Assembly: GCF_030230605.1 (NCBI RefSeq)
Contig: NZ_JASPDO010000005.1
Location: 1 to 64,000 of the forward strand
Direction of reading: 5' to 3'
DNA from: Brevibacterium sp. UMB1308A
Lineage (GTDB): Bacteria > Actinomycetota > Actinomycetes > Actinomycetales > Brevibacteriaceae
DNA length: 64,000 nucleotides
In this document: positions 42,520 to 50,966 of the stretch, one piece after another
Position numbering within the stretch: position 1 is the stretch's first letter
Layout of the letters: each line of letters starts with the position of its first letter
Program-made: the position numbers and the translations under genes
Notes under the pieces: model-generated
What the model was told of the DNA's origin: nothing
Database searches by the model: none
What the model saw: the letters and a program-made list of their open reading frames with translations, nothing else

Positions 42520-43763
42520 GCTACGACGACATCACAATTGACTCCCTCATTGAAAAGGGAAGCTTCAAATGGACTGCCTACCCCGGCACAATCGGCGCCT
42601 GGACGGCAGAAATGGACTTTGGGGTCGCGCCGGCGATCCGCGCCACACTTGAGCAGTTGGACGCCCGCGACCTGTACGGGTACTCCACCCCTGCGCTCAT
42701 GAGCGACATGGCCCAGGCGACCGCCCAGTTCTACAGCGACACCTACGGTTGGGACGTCAACCCCGAATGGGTCTCACCCGTGTCAGACGTGCTCACCGGC
42801 ATGCAAGCGGTGCTGAGCTTCTACACCGAACCGGGCGCCAAACTGGTGCTGCCCACCCCCGCCTACATGCCTTTCCTGTCCATGCCTAAGCTGCACGGGC
42901 GCGAGATTGTCGAAGTTCCCATGCTGCGGAATGAAGCGGGGGCTGGAAGCGCCGCAGGGGCTGGTTCAGGGTCGGTGGAGCCTGCCTGGTCCATGGACTT
43001 CGAGGCGATCGACCGCGCGCTGTCCACTGCCGGTGCCGACGGTGGCCCAGGTGGTCTGCTGGTGCTGTGCAACCCGCACAACCCGATTGGTCGCGTGTAC
43101 ACCCGTGGTGAGCTGGAAGAACTGTCCCGCATCGTTGAAAAGCACGGGGCCCGGGTGTTCTCCGATGAAATCCACGCACCACTGACCTTCACCCGTCACG
43201 CCCACGTGCCCTACGCGTCCATCAACGAAGCGGCCGCGAACCACACCGTTACGGTCACCTCGCACTCCAAGAGCTTCAACACCCCCGGGCTCAAATGCGC
43301 GCAAATCATCTTCTCCAACGATGCCGATGTCGCCACATGGAGCACGCATGGCATGTTCACTGGGAAATCGGCTGCCAACCCCGGACTGCTGGCAGCCGTG
43401 GCCGCCTACCGTGACTCGCGAGACTGGCTGGCGGACACCTCGGCGTATTTAGAACGCAACCGGGACGCACTCCCCGGCCTTTTGGAGCGCCACCTGCCAC
43501 AGGCCGTGTACCAACCGCCAGAGGGCACGTACCTCGCCTGGATTGACTTGAGCGCGTACGACCTGGGCGATGACCTGACCTCGTTTTTTGTGGACCGGGC
43601 GCGCGTGTCCATCATTGACGGGGCGCTGTGCGGAGAAGCCGGCCGAGGTTTCATCCGGCTGAACATGGGCACCCCGCTTCCGATCCTGGAAAAGATTGTG
43701 GAGCGCTTGGGTGCGGCTGTCGCTGGCACTCCCGTTGCGCCGGTTGGGGAGGGGTCCGCGTGA
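42516..43763 (+). CDS. PatB/MalY-type PLP-dependent C-S lyase (aminotransferase class I/II)
   Basis: A 415-residue fold-type I PLP enzyme. AEMDFGVAP and LYGYSTPALMSDMA open the protein as in MalY/PatB cystathionine beta-lyases. The PLP lysine is in SHSKSFNTPGLK (about residue 250), and LCNPHNPIGRVYT and VFSDEIHAPLTF are the cofactor blocks. It should cleave C-S bonds of cysteine conjugates or cystathionine; a transaminase role is possible. The Gly/Ala/Ser insert around residues 130-150 is longer than usual. GTGA overlap with yggS. Confidence 0.88.
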   Translation: MSYDDITIDSLIEKGSFKWTAYPGTIGAWTAEMDFGVAPAIRATLEQLDARDLYGYSTPALMSDMAQATAQFYSDTYGWDVNPEWVSPVSDVLTGMQAVLSFYTEPGAKLVLPTPAYMPFLSMPKLHGREIVEVPMLRNEAGAGSAAGAGSGSVEPAWSMDFEAIDRALSTAGADGGPGGLLVLCNPHNPIGRVYTRGELEELSRIVEKHGARVFSDEIHAPLTFTRHAHVPYASINEAAANHTVTVTSHSKSFNTPGLKCAQIIFSNDADVATWSTHGMFTGKSAANPGLLAAVAAYRDSRDWLADTSAYLERNRDALPGLLERHLPQAVYQPPEGTYLAWIDLSAYDLGDDLTSFFVDRARVSIIDGALCGEAGRGFIRLNMGTPLPILEKIVERLGAAVAGTPVAPVGEGSA

Positions 43764-44476
43764 GTGAGACCTTGAGTGCCCACGAAGCGGAGCAGATTAG
43801 GAGCAAACTAGACGACGTGGCTGAACGTGTGCGCGCGGCGAGTGAAGCGTCCGAACACGTTGACCGCGTGCAGGTCCTGCTGGCTACGAAAACGCAGCCG
43901 GCCAGCAAGATTCGGGTGGCGTTGGAGCACGGGTTCACGTTGATTGGTGAGAACCGGGTGCAGGAACTCAATGAGAAGTTCGACGACTTGGCTGGTATTC
44001 CGCACGAAACTCACCTCATTGGCCCGTTGCAGCGCAACAAGGTCAATCACACGCTGGGTCAAGCGACGTGCATTCAGTCGATCGATTCGATGAAGCTCGC
44101 CACCAAGATTCACAACCGCTTGGAGCTTTTGGACCAGACGGTTGAGGCGTTTGTGCAGGTCAACACCAGTCGCGAGGACACCAAATCAGGCGTAGCGCCA
44201 GAAGAACTGGGCGAGTTGCTCAAGGAGATTGCACCGTTAGAGCGGATTCGGGTGCGCGGGCTCATGACGATTGGGCTCCCAGGGTCTACCGAGGCCGAGG
44301 TGCGCCCGTCGTATGCGGACCTGCGGAACCTCCGCGACACGCACCTGGAGTCCGGTCTGCTGCCAGAACACGCGACCGAACTGTCCATGGGGATGAGCAA
44401 CGACTTTGAGCTTGCGATTGCAGAAGGCGCCACCATGGTGCGCATTGGCTCAAGTGTGTTTGGTGCGCGGGCCTAA
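43760..44476 (+). CDS. yggS: YggS/PROSC family PLP homeostasis protein
   Basis: A 238-residue fold-type III PLP-binding protein that buffers pyridoxal phosphate rather than catalysing a known reaction. The PLP lysine lies in LLATKTQPASKI (Lys44), with GENRVQELNEKF, HLIGPLQRNK and the C-terminal LSMGMSNDFELAI phosphate loop. GTG 43760 overlaps the patB stop and follows GGGGAGGGG; an earlier in-frame ATG lies inside patB. Linkage to a PLP lyase makes functional sense. Repeat copy C follows 7 bp after the stop. Confidence 0.92.
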   Translation: MSETLSAHEAEQIRSKLDDVAERVRAASEASEHVDRVQVLLATKTQPASKIRVALEHGFTLIGENRVQELNEKFDDLAGIPHETHLIGPLQRNKVNHTLGQATCIQSIDSMKLATKIHNRLELLDQTVEAFVQVNTSREDTKSGVAPEELGELLKEIAPLERIRVRGLMTIGLPGSTEAEVRPSYADLRNLRDTHLESGLLPEHATELSMGMSNDFELAIAEGATMVRIGSSVFGARA

Positions 44477-44483
44477 GTAGGTG

Positions 44484-44549
44484 CGAAACGGCGCGAAGTG
44501 AGCGGTACGGCGCGTTACATTGCGCCGTATCGTTCACTTCGCGCCGTTT
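44484..44549. repeat. Palindromic repeat, copy C
   Basis: About 66 bp and the most symmetrical copy: AACGGCGCGAAGTGAGCGGT, then ACGGCGC, centre GTTACATT, then the complementary arm. It lies between yggS (+) and the dehydrogenase gene (-). Both inner arms have the TACGGCGC form. Compensating changes keep the stem paired relative to copies A and B. Confidence 0.88.
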
Positions 44550-44569
44550 GGTGGAGTCACGTACGCGGT

Positions 44570-45478
44570 TTAGTCCTGCGGCAGGCCTTTCGCGTTTTCG
44601 TCAACCAGCCCGATGATCGCGGAGCAGTCGAGGTCACCGTTCCCGTCGTCGATGAGCTGTTGCAGGCGGCTGTAGACCAGTTCGGCTGCTGACAGGGTCA
44701 CACCCTGAGTCTTCGCGCCATCGAGTGCCAGGCCCACGTCCTTGTGCATGAGCATGGTGGAGAACCCGGCCTCAAAGTTGTTGTTAGCAGCTGCTGTGTC
44801 GACCACGCCCGGCACTGGGTACCATGTGCGCAACGGCCAGGAATCACCCGACGAAACCTTTGCGATGTTGTAGAAAACTTCAGGTTCGAGACCAAAACGT
44901 TCCGCCAAAACGGCACCTTCGACAACACCCTGCAGGCTGATCGCCAACAGCATGTTGTTCACAATCTTGGCTGCCTGACCTGCACCTTCGCCACCTGCGT
45001 GGAAGATGTTTCCTGCCATTGGCTCAATGAACGTCTTTGCGTTTTCAACATCGGTGTCGTCCCCGCCGAGCATGAAGGTCAACGTTCCAGCTGCCGCGCC
45101 AGAGACACCGCCGGAAACCGGACCATCAACGAACTTGAAGCCACGGTCACGTGCTTCTTTGTGAAGTTCTGTTGCGGTGTCGAAGTCGATCGTGGACGAG
45201 TCGACGAGCAACGTCGAAGTGGACGCACTTTCAAAAACGCCCCCCTCACCTAAGTACACAGTCTTAGCGTGCTCACCCTTAGGCAACATCGAGAAAACGA
45301 TGTCGGCACCTTCAACGGCTTCCGCGATCGAGCTCTTAGCTACAACACCGTGGCCCGCAGCGGCTTCGACTGCCGCCGGAACAACGTCGAACCCGTTAAC
45401 CGTGTGACCTGCAGCGATCAAGTTCTTTGTCATTGGGCTGCCCATACGACCGAGCCCGATCCAACCAATTACTGCCAT
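44570..45478 (-). CDS. mmsB: 3-hydroxyisobutyrate dehydrogenase
   Basis: A 302-residue beta-hydroxyacid dehydrogenase. NAD-binding IGLGRMGSPMTKNL, substrate loop VDGPVSGGVSGAAAGTL and catalytic Lys in AAKIVNNMLLAIS are all present. It oxidises 3-hydroxyisobutyrate in valine breakdown. AAGGAGG precedes ATG 45478. Context of a LysR gene, a 3-hydroxybutyrate-type SDR and, further away, branched-chain oxoacid dehydrogenase genes fits a hydroxy-acid or branched-chain catabolism area. Confidence 0.92.
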   Translation of the reverse strand: MAVIGWIGLGRMGSPMTKNLIAAGHTVNGFDVVPAAVEAAAGHGVVAKSSIAEAVEGADIVFSMLPKGEHAKTVYLGEGGVFESASTSTLLVDSSTIDFDTATELHKEARDRGFKFVDGPVSGGVSGAAAGTLTFMLGGDDTDVENAKTFIEPMAGNIFHAGGEGAGQAAKIVNNMLLAISLQGVVEGAVLAERFGLEPEVFYNIAKVSSGDSWPLRTWYPVPGVVDTAAANNNFEAGFSTMLMHKDVGLALDGAKTQGVTLSAAELVYSRLQQLIDDGNGDLDCSAIIGLVDENAKGLPQD

Positions 45479-45547
45479 GTTTGCCTCCTTGCAGGGACTT
45501 CTTTCCTTGACGACTACCTTATGCTGTACGTCACACTCTGAGGCTCA

Positions 45548-46432
45548 TCAGGTCTGCGAAACTTGCGCACTACGTGTGTGCGCAAGTGCACGAACCACTT
45601 CGACAACTACCTGCCTGCGCGCCGATTCATTCCGCACAACCGCCCAATACTCCATGGGCGCTGAAAACTCAGGGACCACCCGCACTAATCCCTCCGATGC
45701 GAAGTCAGGGAGCAAACCCACGCCGATTCCAGCGCGCGTAGCGGCAACGTGCAAGCGCACCGAATTTGACCGGAAAAATCCGGCTGGCCGGGGAAATCCC
45801 GCAGGTGCACCCTCGAGCCCCTCAACCCCCAAAGAGTGTTCTGGATAAAAAATGAACCGGTGCTGGCTCAGCTCTTCGATCGTTTCAGGCACTCCCCGGT
45901 CACGCGCATAATCCGGAGACACGTACAGGCAGAGCGAATAGCTGCCCATCCTCTGTAGCTGCGAATGAGGTGCTGACGGTTGACCCACCACGATCTCAAC
46001 ATCGACACCCGACCTGTACTTGCTGGCACGTTGCGTGGCGGTCACTAGATCGATCTGTACATCCGGATACGTCTTCTGCAGAGCTATGATCCGTTCAAAG
46101 CCCCCATAATCCACAAAGCCTTCCGGGGCAGCAATTCGGACGACACCGCTCACCCCTGAAATTCCACGCACCTTACCGGCCTCTTCGAGGGCAGCTTCAA
46201 CGGCCTCGGCGGCGGAAATCAACTGCTCCCCCGCCTGGGTGACCTCCCAGCCGTCCGGCGAACTTGCCAACACCGGCTCACCCACCGACTTTTCCAACGC
46301 TGCAATGCGCCTGGACACGGTGGTGTGATTCACGCCCAGCACCTGAGCGGCCGCCGTGTACTTACCCAAACGGGCCACAGTCAACAGGGTGAGAAGGTCA
46401 TCCGGAGCAATCCGACTGCGAGCGCTGATCAT
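45548..46432 (-). CDS. LysR-family transcriptional regulator
   Basis: A 294-residue regulator. The N-terminal winged HTH has LGKYTAAAQVLGVNHTTVSRRIAALEK, and the C-terminal effector domain starts with VRIAAPEGFVDYGG. It likely controls adjacent dehydrogenase and transporter genes; the inducer is unknown. ATG 46432 coincides with the start site predicted from TAAACT (46444-46439), indicating a leaderless mRNA; a TTG six bases upstream is less likely. Confidence 0.88.
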   Translation of the reverse strand: MISARSRIAPDDLLTLLTVARLGKYTAAAQVLGVNHTTVSRRIAALEKSVGEPVLASSPDGWEVTQAGEQLISAAEAVEAALEEAGKVRGISGVSGVVRIAAPEGFVDYGGFERIIALQKTYPDVQIDLVTATQRASKYRSGVDVEIVVGQPSAPHSQLQRMGSYSLCLYVSPDYARDRGVPETIEELSQHRFIFYPEHSLGVEGLEGAPAGFPRPAGFFRSNSVRLHVAATRAGIGVGLLPDFASEGLVRVVPEFSAPMEYWAVVRNESARRQVVVEVVRALAHTRSAQVSQT

Positions 46433-46438
46433 GCACAA

Positions 46439-46444
46439 AGTTTA
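46439..46444 (-). promoter_or_regulatory. -10 element for leaderless LysR gene
   Basis: TAAACT six bases before ATG 46432, with a -35-like GTCACA 18 bp further upstream on the minus strand. Confidence 0.45.
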
Positions 46445-46550
46445 TCGGCAGGGCCTGGGGAATGTGACCTAGTAAAAGGCTTCCGCGTGTATGCCAACTG
46501 CGCGTGTATGACCGCGACGGGACGAACCGCGGGCTACGGGACTGCCAACG

Positions 46551-47315
46551 TTATTGGGCCGCCCAACCCCCGTCGATCGAATGTGCCGCACCGTTGATCA
46601 CACCGGCTGCATCAGAACACAGGAACAGGGCCAGACGAGCGACTTCTTCTTCAGTTGCCAAACGCTTGACCGCGGAATGGCCCAAGAACACCCGGTCTAG
46701 GACTTCGTCTTCAGAAATGTTCTGCGTGCGAGCCTGGTCAGTGACCTGCTGTTCAACCAGTGGCGTCATGACGTAGCCGGGGTTGATCGCATTGCATGTC
46801 ACGCCCTTGGGCCCGCCCTCAAGGGCAGTGGTTTTGGTCAGGCCCATGAGGCCGTGCTTGGCAGCAACATAGGCGCTTTTGAACGCAGAAGCGCGTAAAC
46901 CGTGGACCGACGACACGTTGACGATCCGACCCCACCCGCGCTCATACATGCCGGGGAGGACCGCTTTTGTGAGCACGAATGGCGATTCGAGCATGAGCCG
47001 GTGGATCAAGCGCCAGTCTTCTAGCGGGAACTCCTCGATCGCGTGGATACGCTGGATGCCGGCGTTGTTGATAAGGATGTCGGTGTCGATCGGTGTGCTG
47101 TCCAGGGCGTCCGTGTCGCTGAGATCCACTTCCCACGCTTCGCCACCCACCGCGGTCGCTACTTCACGGGCAGCCTCACCGTTGAGGTCGGCCACCGTCA
47201 CGTTGGCGCCCGCTGACGCGAGCGCGTGCGCCATGGCTTTGCCCAAGCCCGAGGCGCCTCCCGTGATGAGAGCGGATTTCCCCCTTAGGTCAGCAATAGG
47301 TTGGTTTTCAGTCAT
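46551..47315 (-). CDS. 3-hydroxybutyrate dehydrogenase-like SDR
   Basis: A 254-residue classical short-chain dehydrogenase. TGGASGLGKAMA binds NAD, NNAG follows, and the catalytic Ser-Tyr-Lys are in NVSSVHGL and SAYVAAKHG. The NAGIQRIHAIEEFP and MLESPFVLTKAVLPGM region matches D-3-hydroxybutyrate dehydrogenases, which interconvert 3-hydroxybutyrate and acetoacetate. The start overlaps the transporter stop by 4 bp, so transport and oxidation of the same hydroxy-acid is likely. Confidence 0.85.
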   Translation of the reverse strand: MTENQPIADLRGKSALITGGASGLGKAMAHALASAGANVTVADLNGEAAREVATAVGGEAWEVDLSDTDALDSTPIDTDILINNAGIQRIHAIEEFPLEDWRLIHRLMLESPFVLTKAVLPGMYERGWGRIVNVSSVHGLRASAFKSAYVAAKHGLMGLTKTTALEGGPKGVTCNAINPGYVMTPLVEQQVTDQARTQNISEDEVLDRVFLGHSAVKRLATEEEVARLALFLCSDAAGVINGAAHSIDGGWAAQ

Positions 47316-48661
47316 CCGATACGCACCTCCCGGTTCTCCCTGTCAGCGGCGTCAATTTCAGCAAAGTCCACACCTCGAGTTTCACGAGTAAACACCAACG
47401 CCACCATGGAAATTGCACAAGCGATTAGCAGGTAGACCGCGATCGGTACAGACGATTCGAACTCGCGCAACAAGAACGTTGCAATGATCGGGGCGAAGGA
47501 CCCTGCCACGATTGACGTCACCTGGTATCCCGTGGACACACCGGAGTTGCGCATGCGCGTGGGGAACATTTCAGCCATGATCGCCGGCTGGCCCGCGTAC
47601 ATCAGAGCGTGGAACAGCAGACCAATCACCAAAGCGATGAAGATATTGAGTGGCTGCGCCGTGTCATACAACGGGAACGCGAAGAATCCCCAGGTCGCCG
47701 TCAACACGATTCCAATAAAGTAGGGAGGTTTGCGACCAAAGAGGTCAGCGAGCTTTCCGACGAATGGCACACAAACTGCGTGGATCGCGTGCGCACCCAG
47801 GAGCAAGCCCAAAATTTCGTGCGACTTAATGCCCACTTGAGTGCTCAAGTACGTGATCGAGAAGGTCACCACCAAGTAGTAGTGGATGTTCTCCACCAAA
47901 CGCAGACCCATAGCGCAGAAGACTCCACGGGGGTAGCGCTTAAACACTTCGAAGAACCCGTGAGACTTGTCTTCGTGGTGAATTTCCTTCTGGGCTTCTT
48001 GGAAAATCGGGGCGTCCGACACTCGGGTGCGAATGTACCAACCGATCAGCACGATGACCGCTGACAGCCAGAATCCGATCCGCCAACCCCAAGAGATGAA
48101 TTGTTCTTCAGGCAAAACTGCCGTGAGTACAAACAGAACAGCCGTTGCCAGCAGGTTGCCTAAGGGCACTCCCGACTGGGGCCACGAAGCCCAAAATCCG
48201 CGACTCTCTTTAGGCGAGTGTTCGGCGACAAGGAGAACAGCTCCACCCCATTCGCCACCCACAGCGAAACCTTGAACGAAACGCAAAAGGACCAAAAGGA
48301 TCGGAGCAATCGCGCCGATCGCTGCGTAAGTTGGCAAGCACCCCATCAGGAAGGTCGAAACACCCACCAAGATGATCGACAGCTGAAGTAGCTTTTTGCG
48401 TCCGTGCTTATCGCCAAAGTGGCCAAACACGATGCCACCAATAGGGCGAGCAATGAAGCCCACTGCGTATGTGGCAAACGCGAGAAGAATTGGCGTAAGC
48501 GGGTCATTGGCCGGTGGGAAGAGGATCTTGTTAAACACCAAGGTTGCAGCTGAGGCGTACAAGAAGAATTCGTACCATTCGACGACGGTACCGGCCATAG
48601 ATGCCGCAACGACACGCGAAAGGGTACTGGTGTCGGCGGTCTTTTGAGTTGGCGTGCTCAT
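47312..48661 (-). CDS. MFS transporter, metabolite:H+ symporter (MHS) family
   Basis: A 449-residue, 12-helix transporter. VVEWYEFFLYASAATLVF and GGIVFGHFGDKHGRKKLL are MHS hallmarks (ProP, ShiA, KgtP relatives), and RFVQGFAVGGEWGGAVLLV is the helix-4/5 signature. It would import a small organic acid or betaine with a proton. Coupling to the 3-hydroxybutyrate dehydrogenase-like gene suggests a short hydroxy- or keto-acid. Confidence 0.9.
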   Translation of the reverse strand: MSTPTQKTADTSTLSRVVAASMAGTVVEWYEFFLYASAATLVFNKILFPPANDPLTPILLAFATYAVGFIARPIGGIVFGHFGDKHGRKKLLQLSIILVGVSTFLMGCLPTYAAIGAIAPILLVLLRFVQGFAVGGEWGGAVLLVAEHSPKESRGFWASWPQSGVPLGNLLATAVLFVLTAVLPEEQFISWGWRIGFWLSAVIVLIGWYIRTRVSDAPIFQEAQKEIHHEDKSHGFFEVFKRYPRGVFCAMGLRLVENIHYYLVVTFSITYLSTQVGIKSHEILGLLLGAHAIHAVCVPFVGKLADLFGRKPPYFIGIVLTATWGFFAFPLYDTAQPLNIFIALVIGLLFHALMYAGQPAIMAEMFPTRMRNSGVSTGYQVTSIVAGSFAPIIATFLLREFESSVPIAVYLLIACAISMVALVFTRETRGVDFAEIDAADRENREVRIG

Positions 48662-48797
48662 GAGAACTCCATCACGTCATTGTGCACACGCACAGGGCTG
48701 TAGAACTACATCTCAAAATAACCCCACCGACTCTGTGATGTCAGCAACTTTCAGCACCACTCATCCGCAGACCTCTTGTGCGGATATGCACGATGAC

Positions 48798-50918
48798 CTA
48801 TTTCTTCTGCGCCTTATTCAAACGCTCGAGCATCTCGTTATATGCACGAAGTTCCGCGTCACCCGTACGAGCTTCTGACCGGTCCGCCCGCTTCGCTTCA
48901 CGTTCCGACTGCTGGTTCCAGTGGATCGCAGCAATAATTGCCATGAGCAACGTTGGGATCTCACCGATTCCCCAAGCGATACCGCCACCGAGCTGCTGGT
49001 CGTCAATCGCAGAAATCCACTCTTGCCCTATGTTTCCGAACCAATCGCCTTCGATGAGTGTGGTAGCACCCATAATTGAGATACCGAAGAACGCGTGGAA
49101 CGCCATGGTGATGAGCAGAACAAGGAACGAAATCGCTGGTGGATAACGCTTAGTCCCTGGGTCGATACCCACAAGAGCAGCAGAGAACAAGTAGCCGGCT
49201 GCTAAGAAGTGAATGATCATGATTTCGTGGCCCACGTGTGTTTTAAGCGCTGGCCACATGAGACCACCCCAGTAAAACACCACCAACGAACCCGCAAAGT
49301 TGATCGAAGCGACGATCGGGTGTGCCCAAAAACGCAGATAACGCGAGTGGATGAGAATCAAGATCCACTCTCGGAAACCTCGGGACCCGTCCTGCCGGGC
49401 AGGTGCTGCCCGCATAAGAAGAGTAATCGGAGCACCCAAAACCATAGGAAGCGGAACCACCATCACCAGCAACATGTGCTGGATCATGTGCCCAGAGAAC
49501 AACACGCGCCCGTACACCACTGGACCACCGCACGTGACGTACACCAGAAACGCCATGCCAGTAATCCACCAGATCACCCGCATAACAGGCCATTCGCCAC
49601 CCTTTTTGCGGATGGCCAGATAACCGCGAATGTACAGGTACGAGGTTCCTACGGCAACAACAATCCACAGCGGGTCCCACAGCCACTGCGTGAAGTAGTT
49701 GGCGTACGTGGGTTCAGGGGGCAGTGGTTCATAGGACAGAATTTCTGCCGGTGAAGGAGTTGGCGGCGGCTCCTGGGGAATGGGAGGTTGCGAACGAGCG
49801 AGCGCGATTCCAGCTCCAAGTGTCGCCGCTAAAAGTGCTGTTTCAACTAGTAGGAGTCGCCAGAATTCAACCCGCGCAGACATTTGATCAGCAGTGGGTG
49901 CGGCACCACGCTTTGCCCGCAATTGCGCCCGCGTATTCAGCAACTCTCCCAAACGGCCAATAACAAACTTGCGGTGCCACAGACCTATCACCGCAACAGC
50001 GATCGTGACCACTATCTTGGCGATAATAAGCATGCCGTACGGAGTCTGCCAGTCGCTCAAGGAGTGCACCCGCAACACAGCGCTCATGAAACCTGAGAAG
50101 CCAACCACCAAAACGGCAGCCAGCGCCAACTGCGAGTAACGCTCCACAATGTTGCGAAGATCAGACCTACCGATCAAACGGGGAGCCAAAAGCGCCAATA
50201 CCAGGATTCCACCCACCCACATGATGACGGCAAGCAGGTGTAGTAAAAGACTGTTAACAGCCTGTGTGTGGCCGGAGGCGCCTACTGTGTGTCCCATGAG
50301 GCCTAATGGGATGAGCGGAAACAACGAAATCCCCGCGGCCCACGCAACACCAGCGAAACTACGCACCGCAAAGATCACGGTCGACGTCACCGCTGTGGAC
50401 AGAATGATAGTGAGCCACAGTCGACCCGAATCCACTTGAGTCACATACTGCCCCAGCTGCGCGGAGAAGTTACCGGCGTAGGCTTGCCCACCAGCAGTGG
50501 ACACATATGTGAACACCAGCACGGCGACACCGGACAATGTCCACACAACAGATGCCACTTGGGCAATCATCACCGATCCCAGCCATGCCGGGTCGAGGTC
50601 TTCTTCGCGTGTCACAGTCCCCTTGCGCTCGCGAGTGATGGCATCTGTGCGGGGGAACACCAATGAAGCCATGATGAGGCCAGCCACGGTGAGCGTCATG
50701 GAGGAGTTGAACACGAACTTGGCCACCGGCAAACCAAACCTTGCCAATGGCCCAGCGTCACCAATCAGGGTGGGCGCCCACGCGCCGGTCAGCACCATCG
50801 CGGCAGCGCCACCCACGAGCCCAAACACCACGTAAATGGGCATGACCCACGTGCGCACGCCCCTTCCCGAGGCGGTCGCGGCGTTACTCGTTTTAGTTCG
50901 GGTCGTCAGTGTTGTCAT
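48798..50918 (-). CDS. CopD-CtaG fusion: copper resistance D domain plus cytochrome oxidase assembly protein
   Basis: A 706-residue multi-pass protein. The N-terminal ~350 residues include the CopD region (RYSQLALAAVLVVGFSGFMSAVLRVHS). The C-terminal ~300 residues match CtaG/caa3-type assembly factor (YVTCGGPVVYGRVLFSGHMIQHMLLVMVVP, with conserved His). This fusion is common in actinobacteria and is thought to move copper for aa3 oxidase assembly. No oxidase subunit genes are in the window, but the PCu(A)C chaperone gene at 13310-13966 may act in the same pathway. Confidence 0.92.
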   Translation of the reverse strand: MTTLTTRTKTSNAATASGRGVRTWVMPIYVVFGLVGGAAAMVLTGAWAPTLIGDAGPLARFGLPVAKFVFNSSMTLTVAGLIMASLVFPRTDAITRERKGTVTREEDLDPAWLGSVMIAQVASVVWTLSGVAVLVFTYVSTAGGQAYAGNFSAQLGQYVTQVDSGRLWLTIILSTAVTSTVIFAVRSFAGVAWAAGISLFPLIPLGLMGHTVGASGHTQAVNSLLLHLLAVIMWVGGILVLALLAPRLIGRSDLRNIVERYSQLALAAVLVVGFSGFMSAVLRVHSLSDWQTPYGMLIIAKIVVTIAVAVIGLWHRKFVIGRLGELLNTRAQLRAKRGAAPTADQMSARVEFWRLLLVETALLAATLGAGIALARSQPPIPQEPPPTPSPAEILSYEPLPPEPTYANYFTQWLWDPLWIVVAVGTSYLYIRGYLAIRKKGGEWPVMRVIWWITGMAFLVYVTCGGPVVYGRVLFSGHMIQHMLLVMVVPLPMVLGAPITLLMRAAPARQDGSRGFREWILILIHSRYLRFWAHPIVASINFAGSLVVFYWGGLMWPALKTHVGHEIMIIHFLAAGYLFSAALVGIDPGTKRYPPAISFLVLLITMAFHAFFGISIMGATTLIEGDWFGNIGQEWISAIDDQQLGGGIAWGIGEIPTLLMAIIAAIHWNQQSEREAKRADRSEARTGDAELRAYNEMLERLNKAQKK

Positions 50919-50966
50919 TGAGTGAGAAGTCGTTGTGTGCGTTGTCGATTGTGCGTGGTCAGGGTG

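Noticed and set aside
45548..48661. Poly-3-hydroxybutyrate degradation operon.
   Set aside because: Only the dehydrogenase is present with a transporter; no depolymerase or thiolase lies nearby, so the pathway name would go beyond the evidence.
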